A stretch of 64,000 bases of DNA from Collinsella sp. (GTDB taxonomy: Bacteria > Actinomycetota > Coriobacteriia > Coriobacteriales > Coriobacteriaceae), in assembly GCA_019414045.1 (NCBI GenBank), contig DXMW01000024.1, positions 1 to 64,000 on the forward strand, in the 5' to 3' direction. Positions 52,997-61,171 of the stretch are shown here, piece after piece. The translations under genes and the position numbers were made by a program. The notes beneath the pieces were generated by a model. The model had not been told where the DNA came from, searched no databases, and worked only from the letters and a program-made list of their open reading frames with translations. Numbering within the stretch: the stretch's first letter is position 1; each line of letters begins with the position of its first letter.

Positions 52997-54301
52997 ATGG
53001 AGAAAACCGCAGAGCAGCTGCGCCGCGAGCACATTGCCCTAGAGGGCGACACCCATGGCAAGAACAAATGGGCGATTCTGTTTACCGTGCTCATCATGAC
53101 GTTTATGGCGTGTCTGGATTCGACCGTCGTGACCGTGGCACTGCCCGTGATGCAAAAGGAGCTGGGCGTGGGCCTCGACCGCATCCAGCTGGTGAGCTCG
53201 GTGTATCTGCTTGCGACATGCGTGGCTATGCTGCCGTTTGGCTGTCTGGGCGACGTGCGCGGCAAGGTGGGCGTATTCCAACTGGGCGTCATCGTCTTTA
53301 CGGTCGGCTCGCTGCTGTGCGGCCTTTCGGCCTCGCTCGAGGTTCTTATCCTGGCACGTATTGTTCAGGGAGTCGGTTGCGCGGCGGCCATGGCTAACAA
53401 CATGGGTATCATCACCGAGTCGTTTCCGGCGCGCGAGCGCGGTCGTGCCATGGGTCTCCTCGCGACTTTCGTGGCCCTCGGCATGATGTGTGGTCCCGTG
53501 CTCGGCGGCATGCTGGTGGCAAGCTTTCCCTGGGAGAGCATCTTCCTCATCAACCTGCCCATTGGCGTCATCTCGTTTATCGTGGGGCTTTACACACTGC
53601 CGCATGTTAAGCCGGAGGCCGGTGAGCGCCCCATGTCGCTGGCGGAGGCCGCGCGTCGCTGCTTTGCGAGTTCGGCTTTTACGATTAACTTGGCATGCAT
53701 GCTTATTGTGTTTATCGGCATCGGTGCATCTGAGTTTGTGCTGCCGTTCTATTTCCAGGATGCCCATGGCTTTAGCTCCGATATTTCCGGACTGCTCTTT
53801 TTGGCGCTGCCGATGGTGAATGCCTTTATCGGGCCGCTTTCGGGTACGGTTTCGGACCGTGTTGGCTGCGAGGGTCCCACGGCGGTCGGCCTGGGTGTGT
53901 ACGTGTGCGGTCTCTTTGCGGTAAGTACGCTCGACGAGCACTCTTCCATCCCCGTGATCGTGTGCTGCGTCGCGTTTATGTCGTGCGGCACGTCGATTTT
54001 CCAGAGCCCCAATAACTCCCTGTACATGGGCTCGGCTCCGCGCGAAGCGCTCGGTTTTGCTGGCAGCTTGGGCAGTTTGGCGCGCTACGCCGGCATGGCA
54101 CTCGGTATTACGGTGGCGTCAAATATCCTGTATGGGCAGATGAGCGTGGCGATGGGCGAGGCCGTGACCAGTTTCGTTGCAGGCCGTCCGGATGTGTTCT
54201 TATTCGGCTTTCGCTCGGTGTTCTACGTGCTCATGGCTGTGGCCGCTGTGGGCTTTGCGCTCGCCATGGTGCGTTTGGTGAAGATGCGCGCCCGCCATTA
54301 G
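52997..54301 (+). CDS. MFS drug-exporter-like transporter
   Basis: A 434-residue major facilitator protein, DHA family. MTFMACLDSTVVTVALP is the opening helix with the DHA2-type LDxTxVNVALP pattern, ARERGRAMGLLATFVALGMM and GPVLGGMLV form motif C of antiporters, and about 12 helices are seen. The substrate is unknown; drug or metabolite export by proton exchange is the family norm. ATG 52997 has AAAGG six bases upstream. It stands alone behind a strong terminator. Confidence 0.85.
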   Translation: MEKTAEQLRREHIALEGDTHGKNKWAILFTVLIMTFMACLDSTVVTVALPVMQKELGVGLDRIQLVSSVYLLATCVAMLPFGCLGDVRGKVGVFQLGVIVFTVGSLLCGLSASLEVLILARIVQGVGCAAAMANNMGIITESFPARERGRAMGLLATFVALGMMCGPVLGGMLVASFPWESIFLINLPIGVISFIVGLYTLPHVKPEAGERPMSLAEAARRCFASSAFTINLACMLIVFIGIGASEFVLPFYFQDAHGFSSDISGLLFLALPMVNAFIGPLSGTVSDRVGCEGPTAVGLGVYVCGLFAVSTLDEHSSIPVIVCCVAFMSCGTSIFQSPNNSLYMGSAPREALGFAGSLGSLARYAGMALGITVASNILYGQMSVAMGEAVTSFVAGRPDVFLFGFRSVFYVLMAVAAVGFALAMVRLVKMRARH

Positions 54302-54458
54302 CGTGTTGGGAGGCCGTCTGCCACGATTCGCGCCGTCCCAAAAAGACTGGTTTGTGGTGCGATGTGGCTTGTGGGACGGGCGGGGGTCGGTCCGTGGTAG
54401 ACTATCGAACAACGTTTATTAATCGCGCGGTATCGTTGCCGCGAGAAGGGGTTGCGCC

Positions 54459-55037
54459 ATGCAGGAGCTTGAGGATCGTATTCGCCATGACGGCATCGTA
54501 AAGGCCGGTAACGTCCTTAAGGTTGATGCCTTCCTCAACCACCAGTGCGACGTTGAGCTGTTCGATCACATGGGCGCTGAGTGGGCCCGTCTGTTCGAGG
54601 GCGTCGAGATCAACAAGATCCTGACGATCGAGGCTTCGGGCATTGGCATGGCCTGCATTGCAGCTCAGCATTTTGGCGGCGTGCCGGTGGTCTTTGCCAA
54701 GAAGGCCCAGTCCATTAACCTCGACGGCGAGCAGTATGCCACGACCATCTACTCCTTTACCAAGCAGAAGGAGTACCCGGTCATCGTGGGCAAGCGCTTC
54801 CTGTCCGAGGGCGATAAGGTCCTGATCATCGATGACTTCCTGGCCAACGGCTGCGCGCTTGAGGGTCTTATCAAGATCTGTGAGGCTGCGGGTGCCGAGG
54901 TGTCCGGTATTGGCATTGCGGTGGAGAAGGGCTTCCAGGGCGGCGGTGATAAGCTCCGCGAGCGCGGCTTCCGCGTTGAGAGCCTGGCCCGTATCGCCGA
55001 TATGGACTGCGAGACCGGCGAGATCACCTTCGCCTAA
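54459..55037 (+). CDS. xpt: Xanthine phosphoribosyltransferase
   Basis: A 192-residue type I phosphoribosyltransferase that salvages xanthine to XMP. The PRPP loop is KVLIIDDFLANGCALEGLI, EASGIGMACIAAQHFG lies early, and the xanthine-specific GVEINKIL and FAKKAQSINLDGE segments match Bacillus-type Xpt. GAGAAGGGG precedes the ATG. No purine riboswitch was found in the 157 nt upstream. A perfect palindromic terminator follows. Confidence 0.93.
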   Translation: MQELEDRIRHDGIVKAGNVLKVDAFLNHQCDVELFDHMGAEWARLFEGVEINKILTIEASGIGMACIAAQHFGGVPVVFAKKAQSINLDGEQYATTIYSFTKQKEYPVIVGKRFLSEGDKVLIIDDFLANGCALEGLIKICEAAGAEVSGIGIAVEKGFQGGGDKLRERGFRVESLARIADMDCETGEITFA

Positions 55038-55064
55038 GCGCGCAACACAAGCGATTGGTATGCG

Positions 55065-55100
55065 ATGTGACAAAGGGACCGTCCCTTTGTCACATTTTTT
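55065..55100 (+). terminator. Palindromic terminator after xpt
   Basis: ATGTGACAAAGGGAC at 55065-55079 and its exact complement at 55081-55095 flank a single C, followed by TTTTT. Its AAAGGGAC/GTCCCTTT core recalls the hairpin at 29835. Confidence 0.88.
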
Positions 55101-55120
55101 GTATGAGGGGAGGTGTTGAT

Positions 55121-55501
55121 ATGGATGAGAACAAGATGGGATGGCGCGAATATGCGCGCTATGCCGAGATGTCGGTCGAGGAGTTGGCGCGCGATTGTGA
55201 GGTGCAGGTGTTTCGCGCGACGGGTCCGGGCGGACAAGGCGTCAACACGACGGACTCGGCGGTGCGCATGAAACATATCCCTTCGGGAATTACCGTGACG
55301 GCGCGCGAGAGCCGCAGTCAGTTCCAAAACCGTAGTAGCTGCCTGCGTAAGCTGCGCGCTGAGCTTGAGCGTCGCGGGCGTCCACCGCGCCGACGCGTAA
55401 AGACCAAGGTGCCTCTGCGCTCTCGCCAGCGCAGGCTCAATGACAAGCACTTCAACGCCATCAAAAAGGCCAACCGTCGCAAACCGGGCGGGGAGGAATA
55501 A
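55121..55501 (+). CDS. Stand-alone GGQ release-factor-like protein
   Basis: A 126-residue protein made only of the peptidyl-hydrolase domain of class I release factors. GPGGQGVNTTDSAVRMKH carries the GGQ at residues 37-39 in an RF1/RF2-like context rather than the ArfB context. The C-tail from about 85 is strongly basic (RRVKTKVPLRSRQRRLNDKH). There is no codon-recognition domain, so it may rescue stalled ribosomes, with the tail in the empty mRNA channel as in ArfB. GGGGAGG precedes the ATG. Confidence 0.82.
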   Translation: MDENKMGWREYARYAEMSVEELARDCEVQVFRATGPGGQGVNTTDSAVRMKHIPSGITVTARESRSQFQNRSSCLRKLRAELERRGRPPRRRVKTKVPLRSRQRRLNDKHFNAIKKANRRKPGGEE

Positions 55502-55511
55502 TCTTCTCAAT

Positions 55512-55580
55512 AAGTTGCGGTGAAATAGGGACTGTTTTGCGGCTTTAGCTGTATAAACAGTCCCTATTTCACCGCAACTT
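55512..55580. repeat. Inverted-repeat element, copy 2
   Basis: Perfect 26-nt arms (55512-55537 and 55555-55580, starting AAGTTGCGGTGAAATA) around a 17-nt loop. The tips match the element at 34563-34629. It lies between convergent genes and may terminate both. Confidence 0.85.
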
Positions 55581-55588
55581 AGGGGTGG

Positions 55589-56551
55589 TTATCGGGTGGG
55601 GTGCCAGACTTGGAGGGCGCCGGCGAGGACATCAACCTCGATGCGCGAGGCGACAACGGGCTCGCCGTCGGCCTGGATGGGGTAGTCGGGCTCCTCAAAG
55701 GTGAGCTCGGCATGGCGGCAGCGGCGCATGCGAACCGGCGGCAACTTGGTGTGGTGGCCGTCCTTGGCCGAAAGGAACATAGGCAGGGCTACCGCGCGAG
55801 GGACGGGGCCGCAGGCGTAGCAGACGTCGAGTATGCCGTCGCAGGGGTCGGCATCGGGGCAGATGCGATAGCCCGAGCCATACGTGGGGCCCAGCTGTAT
55901 CGCCATGATAATCGCCCTCACGCGCTCGGCGGGCGTGCCGTCAAAGCTGACTGTCATGGGGTAGTTGCGATAGCGCAGGCCAAACTGCTCAAGTCCCGAG
56001 AGGGTGTAGAGCGGAGCACCCGTCAAGCCGGTCTTTTTGCGCAACTCGGTGGTGCCCAGACCAATAGCGGCATCGATGCCGACCGAAAGCGTCTGGTCGT
56101 AGTACTCAACGGTAGCCTCGCCGCTGCCGCTCGCAGGGCTCCACGAGCGAATGCGCCCGATGTCCTGACGCTGCAGCTCGCAGGTGAGCAGCGCGCCAAA
56201 ATCCTTGCCGGAGAAATCGTCGATGCCGAGCGTCTGGGCAAAATCGTTTCCGGAGCCCACGGGCAGGACGGCAAGAGCGGGGCGGGCGTCCTCCTTTTGC
56301 GTCATAAGCCCGTTGACGACCTCGTGAATCACGCCGTCGCCGCCAAGGGCGATAACGGTGCGATAGCCCTGAGCCTGCGCGGCCAGCTCCTTGGCGTGTC
56401 CTATACGCTCGGTCAGCACCAGGTCAAACTGGGATGCGCGTGCAGTCATGTCCAAAAAGCGTTGCAGGCGCTCGGCAACTTCGCGCGCCGCGCCCGACTG
56501 GGCGGCTGGGTTGGCGATGATGAGCGTGCGACCAAAATCAGTTGCGTGCAT
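55589..56551 (-). CDS. Diacylglycerol/lipid kinase family protein
   Basis: A 320-residue soluble kinase of the DAGK/YegS/BmrU family, which phosphorylates diacylglycerol, sphingosine-like lipids or related substrates with ATP. The catalytic-domain motifs are IANPAAQSG, ALGGDGVIHEVVNGLM and LPVGSGNDFAQTLG, and QADGEPV ends the protein. GGGAG upstream on the minus strand supports ATG 56551; in-frame ATGs at 56575 and 56623 lack one. It lies 86 nt downstream of the CLC gene, probably in the same unit. Confidence 0.9.
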   Translation of the reverse strand: MHATDFGRTLIIANPAAQSGAAREVAERLQRFLDMTARASQFDLVLTERIGHAKELAAQAQGYRTVIALGGDGVIHEVVNGLMTQKEDARPALAVLPVGSGNDFAQTLGIDDFSGKDFGALLTCELQRQDIGRIRSWSPASGSGEATVEYYDQTLSVGIDAAIGLGTTELRKKTGLTGAPLYTLSGLEQFGLRYRNYPMTVSFDGTPAERVRAIIMAIQLGPTYGSGYRICPDADPCDGILDVCYACGPVPRAVALPMFLSAKDGHHTKLPPVRMRRCRHAELTFEEPDYPIQADGEPVVASRIEVDVLAGALQVWHPTR

Positions 56552-56637
56552 GGGGCGACTCCCGGCGTGTGACATGACAGTGCGGTCGCGCTCAGGTCGA
56601 ATTGCCCCCGATTGTGGCTGCACGGCGATTATTACAT

Positions 56638-58059
56638 CTACTCTATCAGGTCGTTGTGGCGCTCGATAGCATCCGCTACCGTACCGCCCTCATCCACAAT
56701 AAGCGAACGGCGCTTGGGCGAGATAATGCGCTGGGCGGGGTACACGCCGCGGTGTCCGCCGGTTAGGTAGCTGATAAAGGTCACGATGACAAAGAACCCG
56801 GCGGCCGTGCCGTGGAACAGGTCGATGGCCATCATGCAGGTGGTGATGGGCACGTTGAGGCCGGCGCAGAATACGCCGAGCATGCCGAGAGCCGCCAGAA
56901 AACTGGGGTCAAGCCCGGTAAGGCAACCGATCCAGCCACCGAGTGCCGCACCGATGCCAAACAGGGGCGTGACCTCGCCGCCTTGGAAGCCCGCGCCCAG
57001 GGTAAGCGCTGTGACGACCAACTTGATGGCTGCGTCCGCCAGGGTGGTGTTGCCTGCAAATCCGGCGCCGGAAAGCCACGTGGAAAGGCCGGCGTAGTCC
57101 CAGGCGTCAAGGAGGGCATAGGCGGCCAAAACCACGAGTGCGCCTATGAGTGCGCGGACGAGGTAATTGGTGATAAAGCGATCGTACAGGCTTTTGACGG
57201 TTCGAACCGACCAGGCAAAGAGGCGTGCCGTCAGGCCGAAGAAAATGGCGCTGATAACAACGATAACGACCGTTTTGGGCGTCATGGCGGGAACGTTGGC
57301 GATGACATTCGCCTCGTACTCGGTTCCCAAGGCAAGCGACGTAAAGTAGCCGGTAAACGAGGCGACGAGGCAGTAGATGCCCGCGGTGTAGTCGATCTTG
57401 CCGATAAAGCACATCTCCATGCCAAAGAAAGCTCCGGCAAGGGGCGAACCGAATACGGCGCCAAAGGCCGACGAGATGCCGGCGAGCATGAGGTCGTGGT
57501 GGTCGTGCTTTTTGAGGTGGGCGAGGTTCGAGATGTTGCTGGCGATGGTACCGCCAATCTGCACCGCGGCTCCCTCGCGACCGGCCGATCCGCCCGTTAG
57601 GTGCGTGAGCGTGGAGCAGACGAAGGTGAGGACGGCCATGCGCATGTGGATGAGGCGTGTGCCCAGAGCGGAGTCGATGACCAGGTTGTTGCCTCGTTTG
57701 GCGGCAAGGCCGTGGTTTTTGTACACCCACGCGGTGGCAACGCCCACAACGGGAAGCAAGACGTAGACCCACGCGTGGTGCTCGCGATAGTCGGTCGCGA
57801 TATTCAGCGAGGCCAAAAACGCCCAAGCGGCAACGCCCATGGCGAGCGAGACGATGACGACGAGTGCGAGCAACTTGGCGCTCGCGAGTAGGTTGCGGGC
57901 GTTGCGGCGCGTGTCGGCGGCCAAGAGATGCTCGGAGCGGGTGAGCTGATGCCTGCCGGCCATGATGACGTCGTTCAGGGAGAAAAAGCCGCCGTCGTCG
58001 AGCGACTGAGAATGATCCTGCGCTTCGTTTGCGCTTTCGGGTTTGTCGGTAAAAGTCAT
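56638..58059 (-). CDS. CLC-family anion transporter, CLC-F type
   Basis: A 473-residue CLC protein with about 60 cytoplasmic residues before the membrane domain. The segments GNNLVIDSALG, GSAGREGAAVQIGG, AFFGMEMCF and GAGFQGGEVTPLFG match the fluoride/proton antiporter branch, which has GNN where chloride CLCs have the Ser-containing GSGIP. Fluoride export is therefore the best guess. No fluoride riboswitch is seen upstream; TATAAT on the minus strand at 58089-58094 gives a short leader. The downstream lipid kinase is probably co-transcribed. Confidence 0.85.
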   Translation of the reverse strand: MTFTDKPESANEAQDHSQSLDDGGFFSLNDVIMAGRHQLTRSEHLLAADTRRNARNLLASAKLLALVVIVSLAMGVAAWAFLASLNIATDYREHHAWVYVLLPVVGVATAWVYKNHGLAAKRGNNLVIDSALGTRLIHMRMAVLTFVCSTLTHLTGGSAGREGAAVQIGGTIASNISNLAHLKKHDHHDLMLAGISSAFGAVFGSPLAGAFFGMEMCFIGKIDYTAGIYCLVASFTGYFTSLALGTEYEANVIANVPAMTPKTVVIVVISAIFFGLTARLFAWSVRTVKSLYDRFITNYLVRALIGALVVLAAYALLDAWDYAGLSTWLSGAGFAGNTTLADAAIKLVVTALTLGAGFQGGEVTPLFGIGAALGGWIGCLTGLDPSFLAALGMLGVFCAGLNVPITTCMMAIDLFHGTAAGFFVIVTFISYLTGGHRGVYPAQRIISPKRRSLIVDEGGTVADAIERHNDLIE

Positions 58060-58270
58060 ACGTTCCTCTTTTGGGTTGCAACACGAGCATTATAAAACGC
58101 GGTAAACGCGACGAGCCGGTGGGTTGGTTTTGGTTCTGTTTCGCGGCTTGCGGCCGACAGATGTATTTGCGGGTACAGGCCAAGTCACGGTCGCGCGTCG
58201 AGGGATTATACTGAGAGAAACATAAAGAATCGGCGCTTTTGTTGCGCGCCGCAGCATGCTAGAGGTGTAT

Positions 58271-59533
58271 ATGGCTGAGAAACTCATTCCGTTGGAGGAC
58301 GCGCAGGCGATCGTCTTGTCGCACGTGAATCGCACCGAAGTCGTCGAGATTCCCGTGTGGCAGGCCGCCGGTCTTCCCTTGGCAGAGGGTGCGGTGGCCG
58401 ATATCGACATCTCGCCGTTTGCCAACAGCGCTATGGACGGATATGCCGTGCGCTCGGCGGACTTGGCGCAGGCATCTGGCGAGGCGCCGGTGACGCTCGA
58501 CGTTATCGGACACGAGGCTGCGGGCCATGTGTTTGAGGGCACAATCGGCGCGGGCGAGACGGTCCGCATCATGACGGGCGCGCCGGTACCCGAAGGTGCC
58601 GATGCCGTGGTGAAGTATGAGATCGTCGATGTGCTCGTCGGTGACGGCAACGAGGGTTCGCGTGTGAGGTTCTCGGCGCCTGCCAAGGTAGGGGAGAACG
58701 TTCGCTCTGCCGCCGAGGAGGCCCATGCCGGCGATGTTGTGATGCACGCCGGCGAGGTCGTGGCTCCGGCGGGCGCCGGCTTGTTGGCGAGCGCCGGGTA
58801 TGCGAGCGTGAAGGTGCATGCCGCGCCGCGTGTGGGCATTATCTCGCTGGGCACGGAGCTGGTCGCGCCGGGTGAGCTGCCGGCGCGCGGGCAGATTCGC
58901 GACTCCAACTCGTCGGCGTTGATGGCCGAAGCGCTCGATGCAGGAGCCGAGCCCGTGTTCTACGGCATTGCGCCCGATGATGAGCAGGCGATTGCCGAGC
59001 TGGTGCATCGCGCCGTGCTGGAGTGCGATTTTGTCATTACGAGCGGTGGCGCCTCGGCAGGCGACTACGACTACGTGACGGCGCTCGTCCGGCGCGAGGG
59101 CGAGGTGCTGTTCGATCGCATCTCGATGCGTCCGGGCAAGGCCATCACGTTTGGCTTGCTTGGGGGTAAGCCCTACCTGGGACTTTCAGGCAATCCGGCC
59201 GCGGCGTATGTAGGCTTTGAGATGCTTGCGCGTCCGGCGATCCGCAAGATGCGCGGCTTTGCCGAGGGTGCGCGTCCCGTGCAGCAGGCGACGCTCACGC
59301 ACGGCGTGAAAAAGCGACAGCATCGCCGCTTCTTCGATCGCGCCACGGTTTTGCGCGACCCCGAGACCGGTGAGCTGTTGGTGACCGAGGCCAAGACGCA
59401 GAATTCGGCGCTGCTCGGCACGATGCAGCGGGCTAACTGCCTGTTGCGTGTTGACGAAGGACCGTGCGACCTCAAGGTGGGCGATGTCGTGGACGTTGTT
59501 CGCGTCGACCTGCCCGAGGGCGCCGTGTTGTAG
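58271..59533 (+). CDS. moeA: Molybdopterin molybdenumtransferase MoeA
   Basis: A 420-residue enzyme that inserts molybdate into adenylated molybdopterin. It begins IPLEDAQAIVLSHV, DISPFANSAMDGYAVRSADL marks domain I, DSNSSALMAEA and TSGGASAGDYDYVTAL are the MoCF-like domain, and LSGNPAAAYVGFEM closes it. ATG 58271 has GAGGTG close upstream; an in-frame ATG at 58256 is possible. It is followed 10 nt later by mog, its partner in the pathway. Confidence 0.93.
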   Translation: MAEKLIPLEDAQAIVLSHVNRTEVVEIPVWQAAGLPLAEGAVADIDISPFANSAMDGYAVRSADLAQASGEAPVTLDVIGHEAAGHVFEGTIGAGETVRIMTGAPVPEGADAVVKYEIVDVLVGDGNEGSRVRFSAPAKVGENVRSAAEEAHAGDVVMHAGEVVAPAGAGLLASAGYASVKVHAAPRVGIISLGTELVAPGELPARGQIRDSNSSALMAEALDAGAEPVFYGIAPDDEQAIAELVHRAVLECDFVITSGGASAGDYDYVTALVRREGEVLFDRISMRPGKAITFGLLGGKPYLGLSGNPAAAYVGFEMLARPAIRKMRGFAEGARPVQQATLTHGVKKRQHRRFFDRATVLRDPETGELLVTEAKTQNSALLGTMQRANCLLRVDEGPCDLKVGDVVDVVRVDLPEGAVL

Positions 59534-59543
59534 GAGGAATGCT

Positions 59544-60023
59544 ATGGAGTTGAAGATTTCGATCGTGACGTGCTCGGATACGCGCGACCTTGCCCAGGAC
59601 GAGGCGGGTGCCGCACTCGAGGAACTTATCGAGGCGCAGGGCTGGATGGTCGCCTCGCATGTGGTCGTGCGCGACGACGTCAGCGAGATCGGTGATGCCA
59701 TTGTGGAAGCCGCCGATGAGTGCCACGCCAATGTCGTGCTCACCTGCGGCGGCACGGGGCTTTCGATGCACGATGTGACGCCCGAGGCGACGCGTGCCGT
59801 CTGCGAGCGCGATGTGCCGGGCATTGCAGAGGCAATCCGTGCGTACTCCATGACCAAGACGCGCCGCGCTATGCTCTCGCGCGCTATTTGCATGCAACGA
59901 GGTCATACACTTGTCGTAAACTTTCCCGGTTCTACGAAGGCCGCCCGCGAAAGCTGGGAGGCCATAGCGGACCAGCTGGAGCATGCGGCTCAGATGACAG
60001 CGGGCGGCGGACATACCAACTAA
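59544..60023 (+). CDS. mog: Molybdopterin adenylyltransferase Mog/MoaB family
   Basis: A 159-residue MoCF-domain protein that adenylates molybdopterin before metal insertion by MoeA. LTCGGTGLSMHDVTPEAT is the substrate-binding signature, and VVNFPGSTKAARESW is the conserved C-terminal loop. The start has GGAGG at 59533-59537, and an in-frame upstream GTG inside moeA is rejected. MoaB and MogA cannot be separated by eye. A terminator follows. Confidence 0.9.
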   Translation: MELKISIVTCSDTRDLAQDEAGAALEELIEAQGWMVASHVVVRDDVSEIGDAIVEAADECHANVVLTCGGTGLSMHDVTPEATRAVCERDVPGIAEAIRAYSMTKTRRAMLSRAICMQRGHTLVVNFPGSTKAARESWEAIADQLEHAAQMTAGGGHTN

Positions 60024-60036
60024 GCGGTTTACCTGC

Positions 60037-60071
60037 GGCGGAGCGACCTGAACGGCTGCTCCGCCTTTTAT
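60037..60071 (+). terminator. Terminator after mog
   Basis: GGCGGAGC at 60037-60044 pairs with GCTCCGCC at 60058-60065, followed by TTTTATTT. Confidence 0.88.
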
Positions 60072-60127
60072 TTGCGTCCAAGGGGACGGCATTCTGTAGG
60101 CATGCTTGAAACTATATTCTCAGACGA

Positions 60128-60167
60128 GAATAATTTCTCATAATCATTATTCGCATCGAAGTATAAT
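60128..60167 (+). promoter_or_regulatory. modABC promoter with Fur-family-like box
   Basis: TATAAT at 60162-60167 is a consensus -10, 60 nt before modA. Over the -35 position lies TCATAATCATTATTC (60138-60152), which matches the 7-1-7 Fur/PerR palindrome TGATAATnATTATCA at 11 of 14 fixed positions, and a wider GAATAAT/ATTATTC repeat (60128-60134, 60146-60152). It does not look like a ModE box. Repression by a metal- or peroxide-sensing regulator is an inference. Confidence 0.45.
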
Positions 60168-60227
60168 CTAATTACAGAATAAAGCCCGCGGTGGGGTACC
60201 CGGGCACAAGGTACGAAAGGGTTGAAC

Positions 60228-61103
60228 ATGTTCGATATGGTTTCTCGCCGCGGATTCGTCTCACTCTCCGCTGTCGCCGCTGCCGGCCTTGGCCTTGCCG
60301 GCTGCTCCGGAAACAAGGAGCCTGAGTCGACCGGTTCCGATGCCGGCTCCGCCAAGGCCTCTTCCAAGAAGGAAACCGTCGAGCTGCAGGTCTTTGCCGC
60401 CAACTCGCTCGAGAAGGCTTTGCCCGAGGTTCAGAAGCTCTACACCGAGCAGACCGGTACCACCTTTGCCGACACGCAGTTTAAGGCGTCCGGCGACCTC
60501 GTTGAGCAGATGCGTGCCGGTGCCACGGTCGACGTGCTCATCACCGCTTCCAAGGGCACCATGGATGACGCTGAGACCGTCGAGCTCGTCGATGCCGACA
60601 CCCGTGAGGATATGTTCGTCAACGATCTTGTGATCATTCGCGCCGAGGGCTCCGACACCAAGGTCGAGGCCATCGCCGACGTCGCGAATCTGGGCGGCAA
60701 GATCGCCATTGGCGACGCCAAGACCGTTCCCGCCGGCAAGTACGCCAACCAGGCGCTGGCTTCTGTGGGCCTCTATACCGGCACCGAGGGCGACGACGGC
60801 GAGTATGCGCCCGAGATCGCCGACAAGGTCGCACTGGCAGACAAAGTTGGTACCGCCGCCGCCTATGTGTCCACAGGCGACTGCGTTGCCGGTTTTGTCT
60901 ACAGCTCTGACATCTACCGCTACAACGGCATCGAGGACGCCTTCGTGTGCCCCGAGGACTCGCACAAGCCCATCGTGTATCCCGGTGCTGTCGCCGATAG
61001 CTCCGAGCATGCCGACGAGGCTAAGGCGTTCATCGACTTTTGCCTGTCCAACAAGAAGGCTCAGAAGATTTGGGCTAAGTACGGCTTTGAGCTTTCCGCG
61101 TAG
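60228..61103 (+). CDS. modA: Molybdate ABC transporter substrate-binding lipoprotein ModA
   Basis: A 291-residue lipoprotein. The signal contains RRGFVSLSAVAAAG and a lipobox L-A-G-C. The mature part starts its fold with LQVFAANSLEKALPEV, where most ModA proteins have AAASL, and includes GDAKTVPAGKYANQAL and GFVYSSDIYRY. It captures molybdate or tungstate outside the cell. ATG 60228 has GAAAGG seven bases upstream; the TTG at 60222 is too close to it. modB begins 68 nt later. Confidence 0.9.
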   Translation: MFDMVSRRGFVSLSAVAAAGLGLAGCSGNKEPESTGSDAGSAKASSKKETVELQVFAANSLEKALPEVQKLYTEQTGTTFADTQFKASGDLVEQMRAGATVDVLITASKGTMDDAETVELVDADTREDMFVNDLVIIRAEGSDTKVEAIADVANLGGKIAIGDAKTVPAGKYANQALASVGLYTGTEGDDGEYAPEIADKVALADKVGTAAAYVSTGDCVAGFVYSSDIYRYNGIEDAFVCPEDSHKPIVYPGAVADSSEHADEAKAFIDFCLSNKKAQKIWAKYGFELSA

Positions 61104-61171
61104 TGCGGCTTGGCGCGATAATTCCATCGTTTTGTGTTTCACTCCGTCCTTGTATTCGCTTGGAGCTTTTC

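Noticed and set aside
54302..54458. Purine riboswitch before xpt
   Set aside because: No purine aptamer core is visible; only a short leader with a ribosome site.
58060..58260. Fluoride riboswitch before the CLC-F gene
   Set aside because: The conserved aptamer elements are not present on the minus strand.
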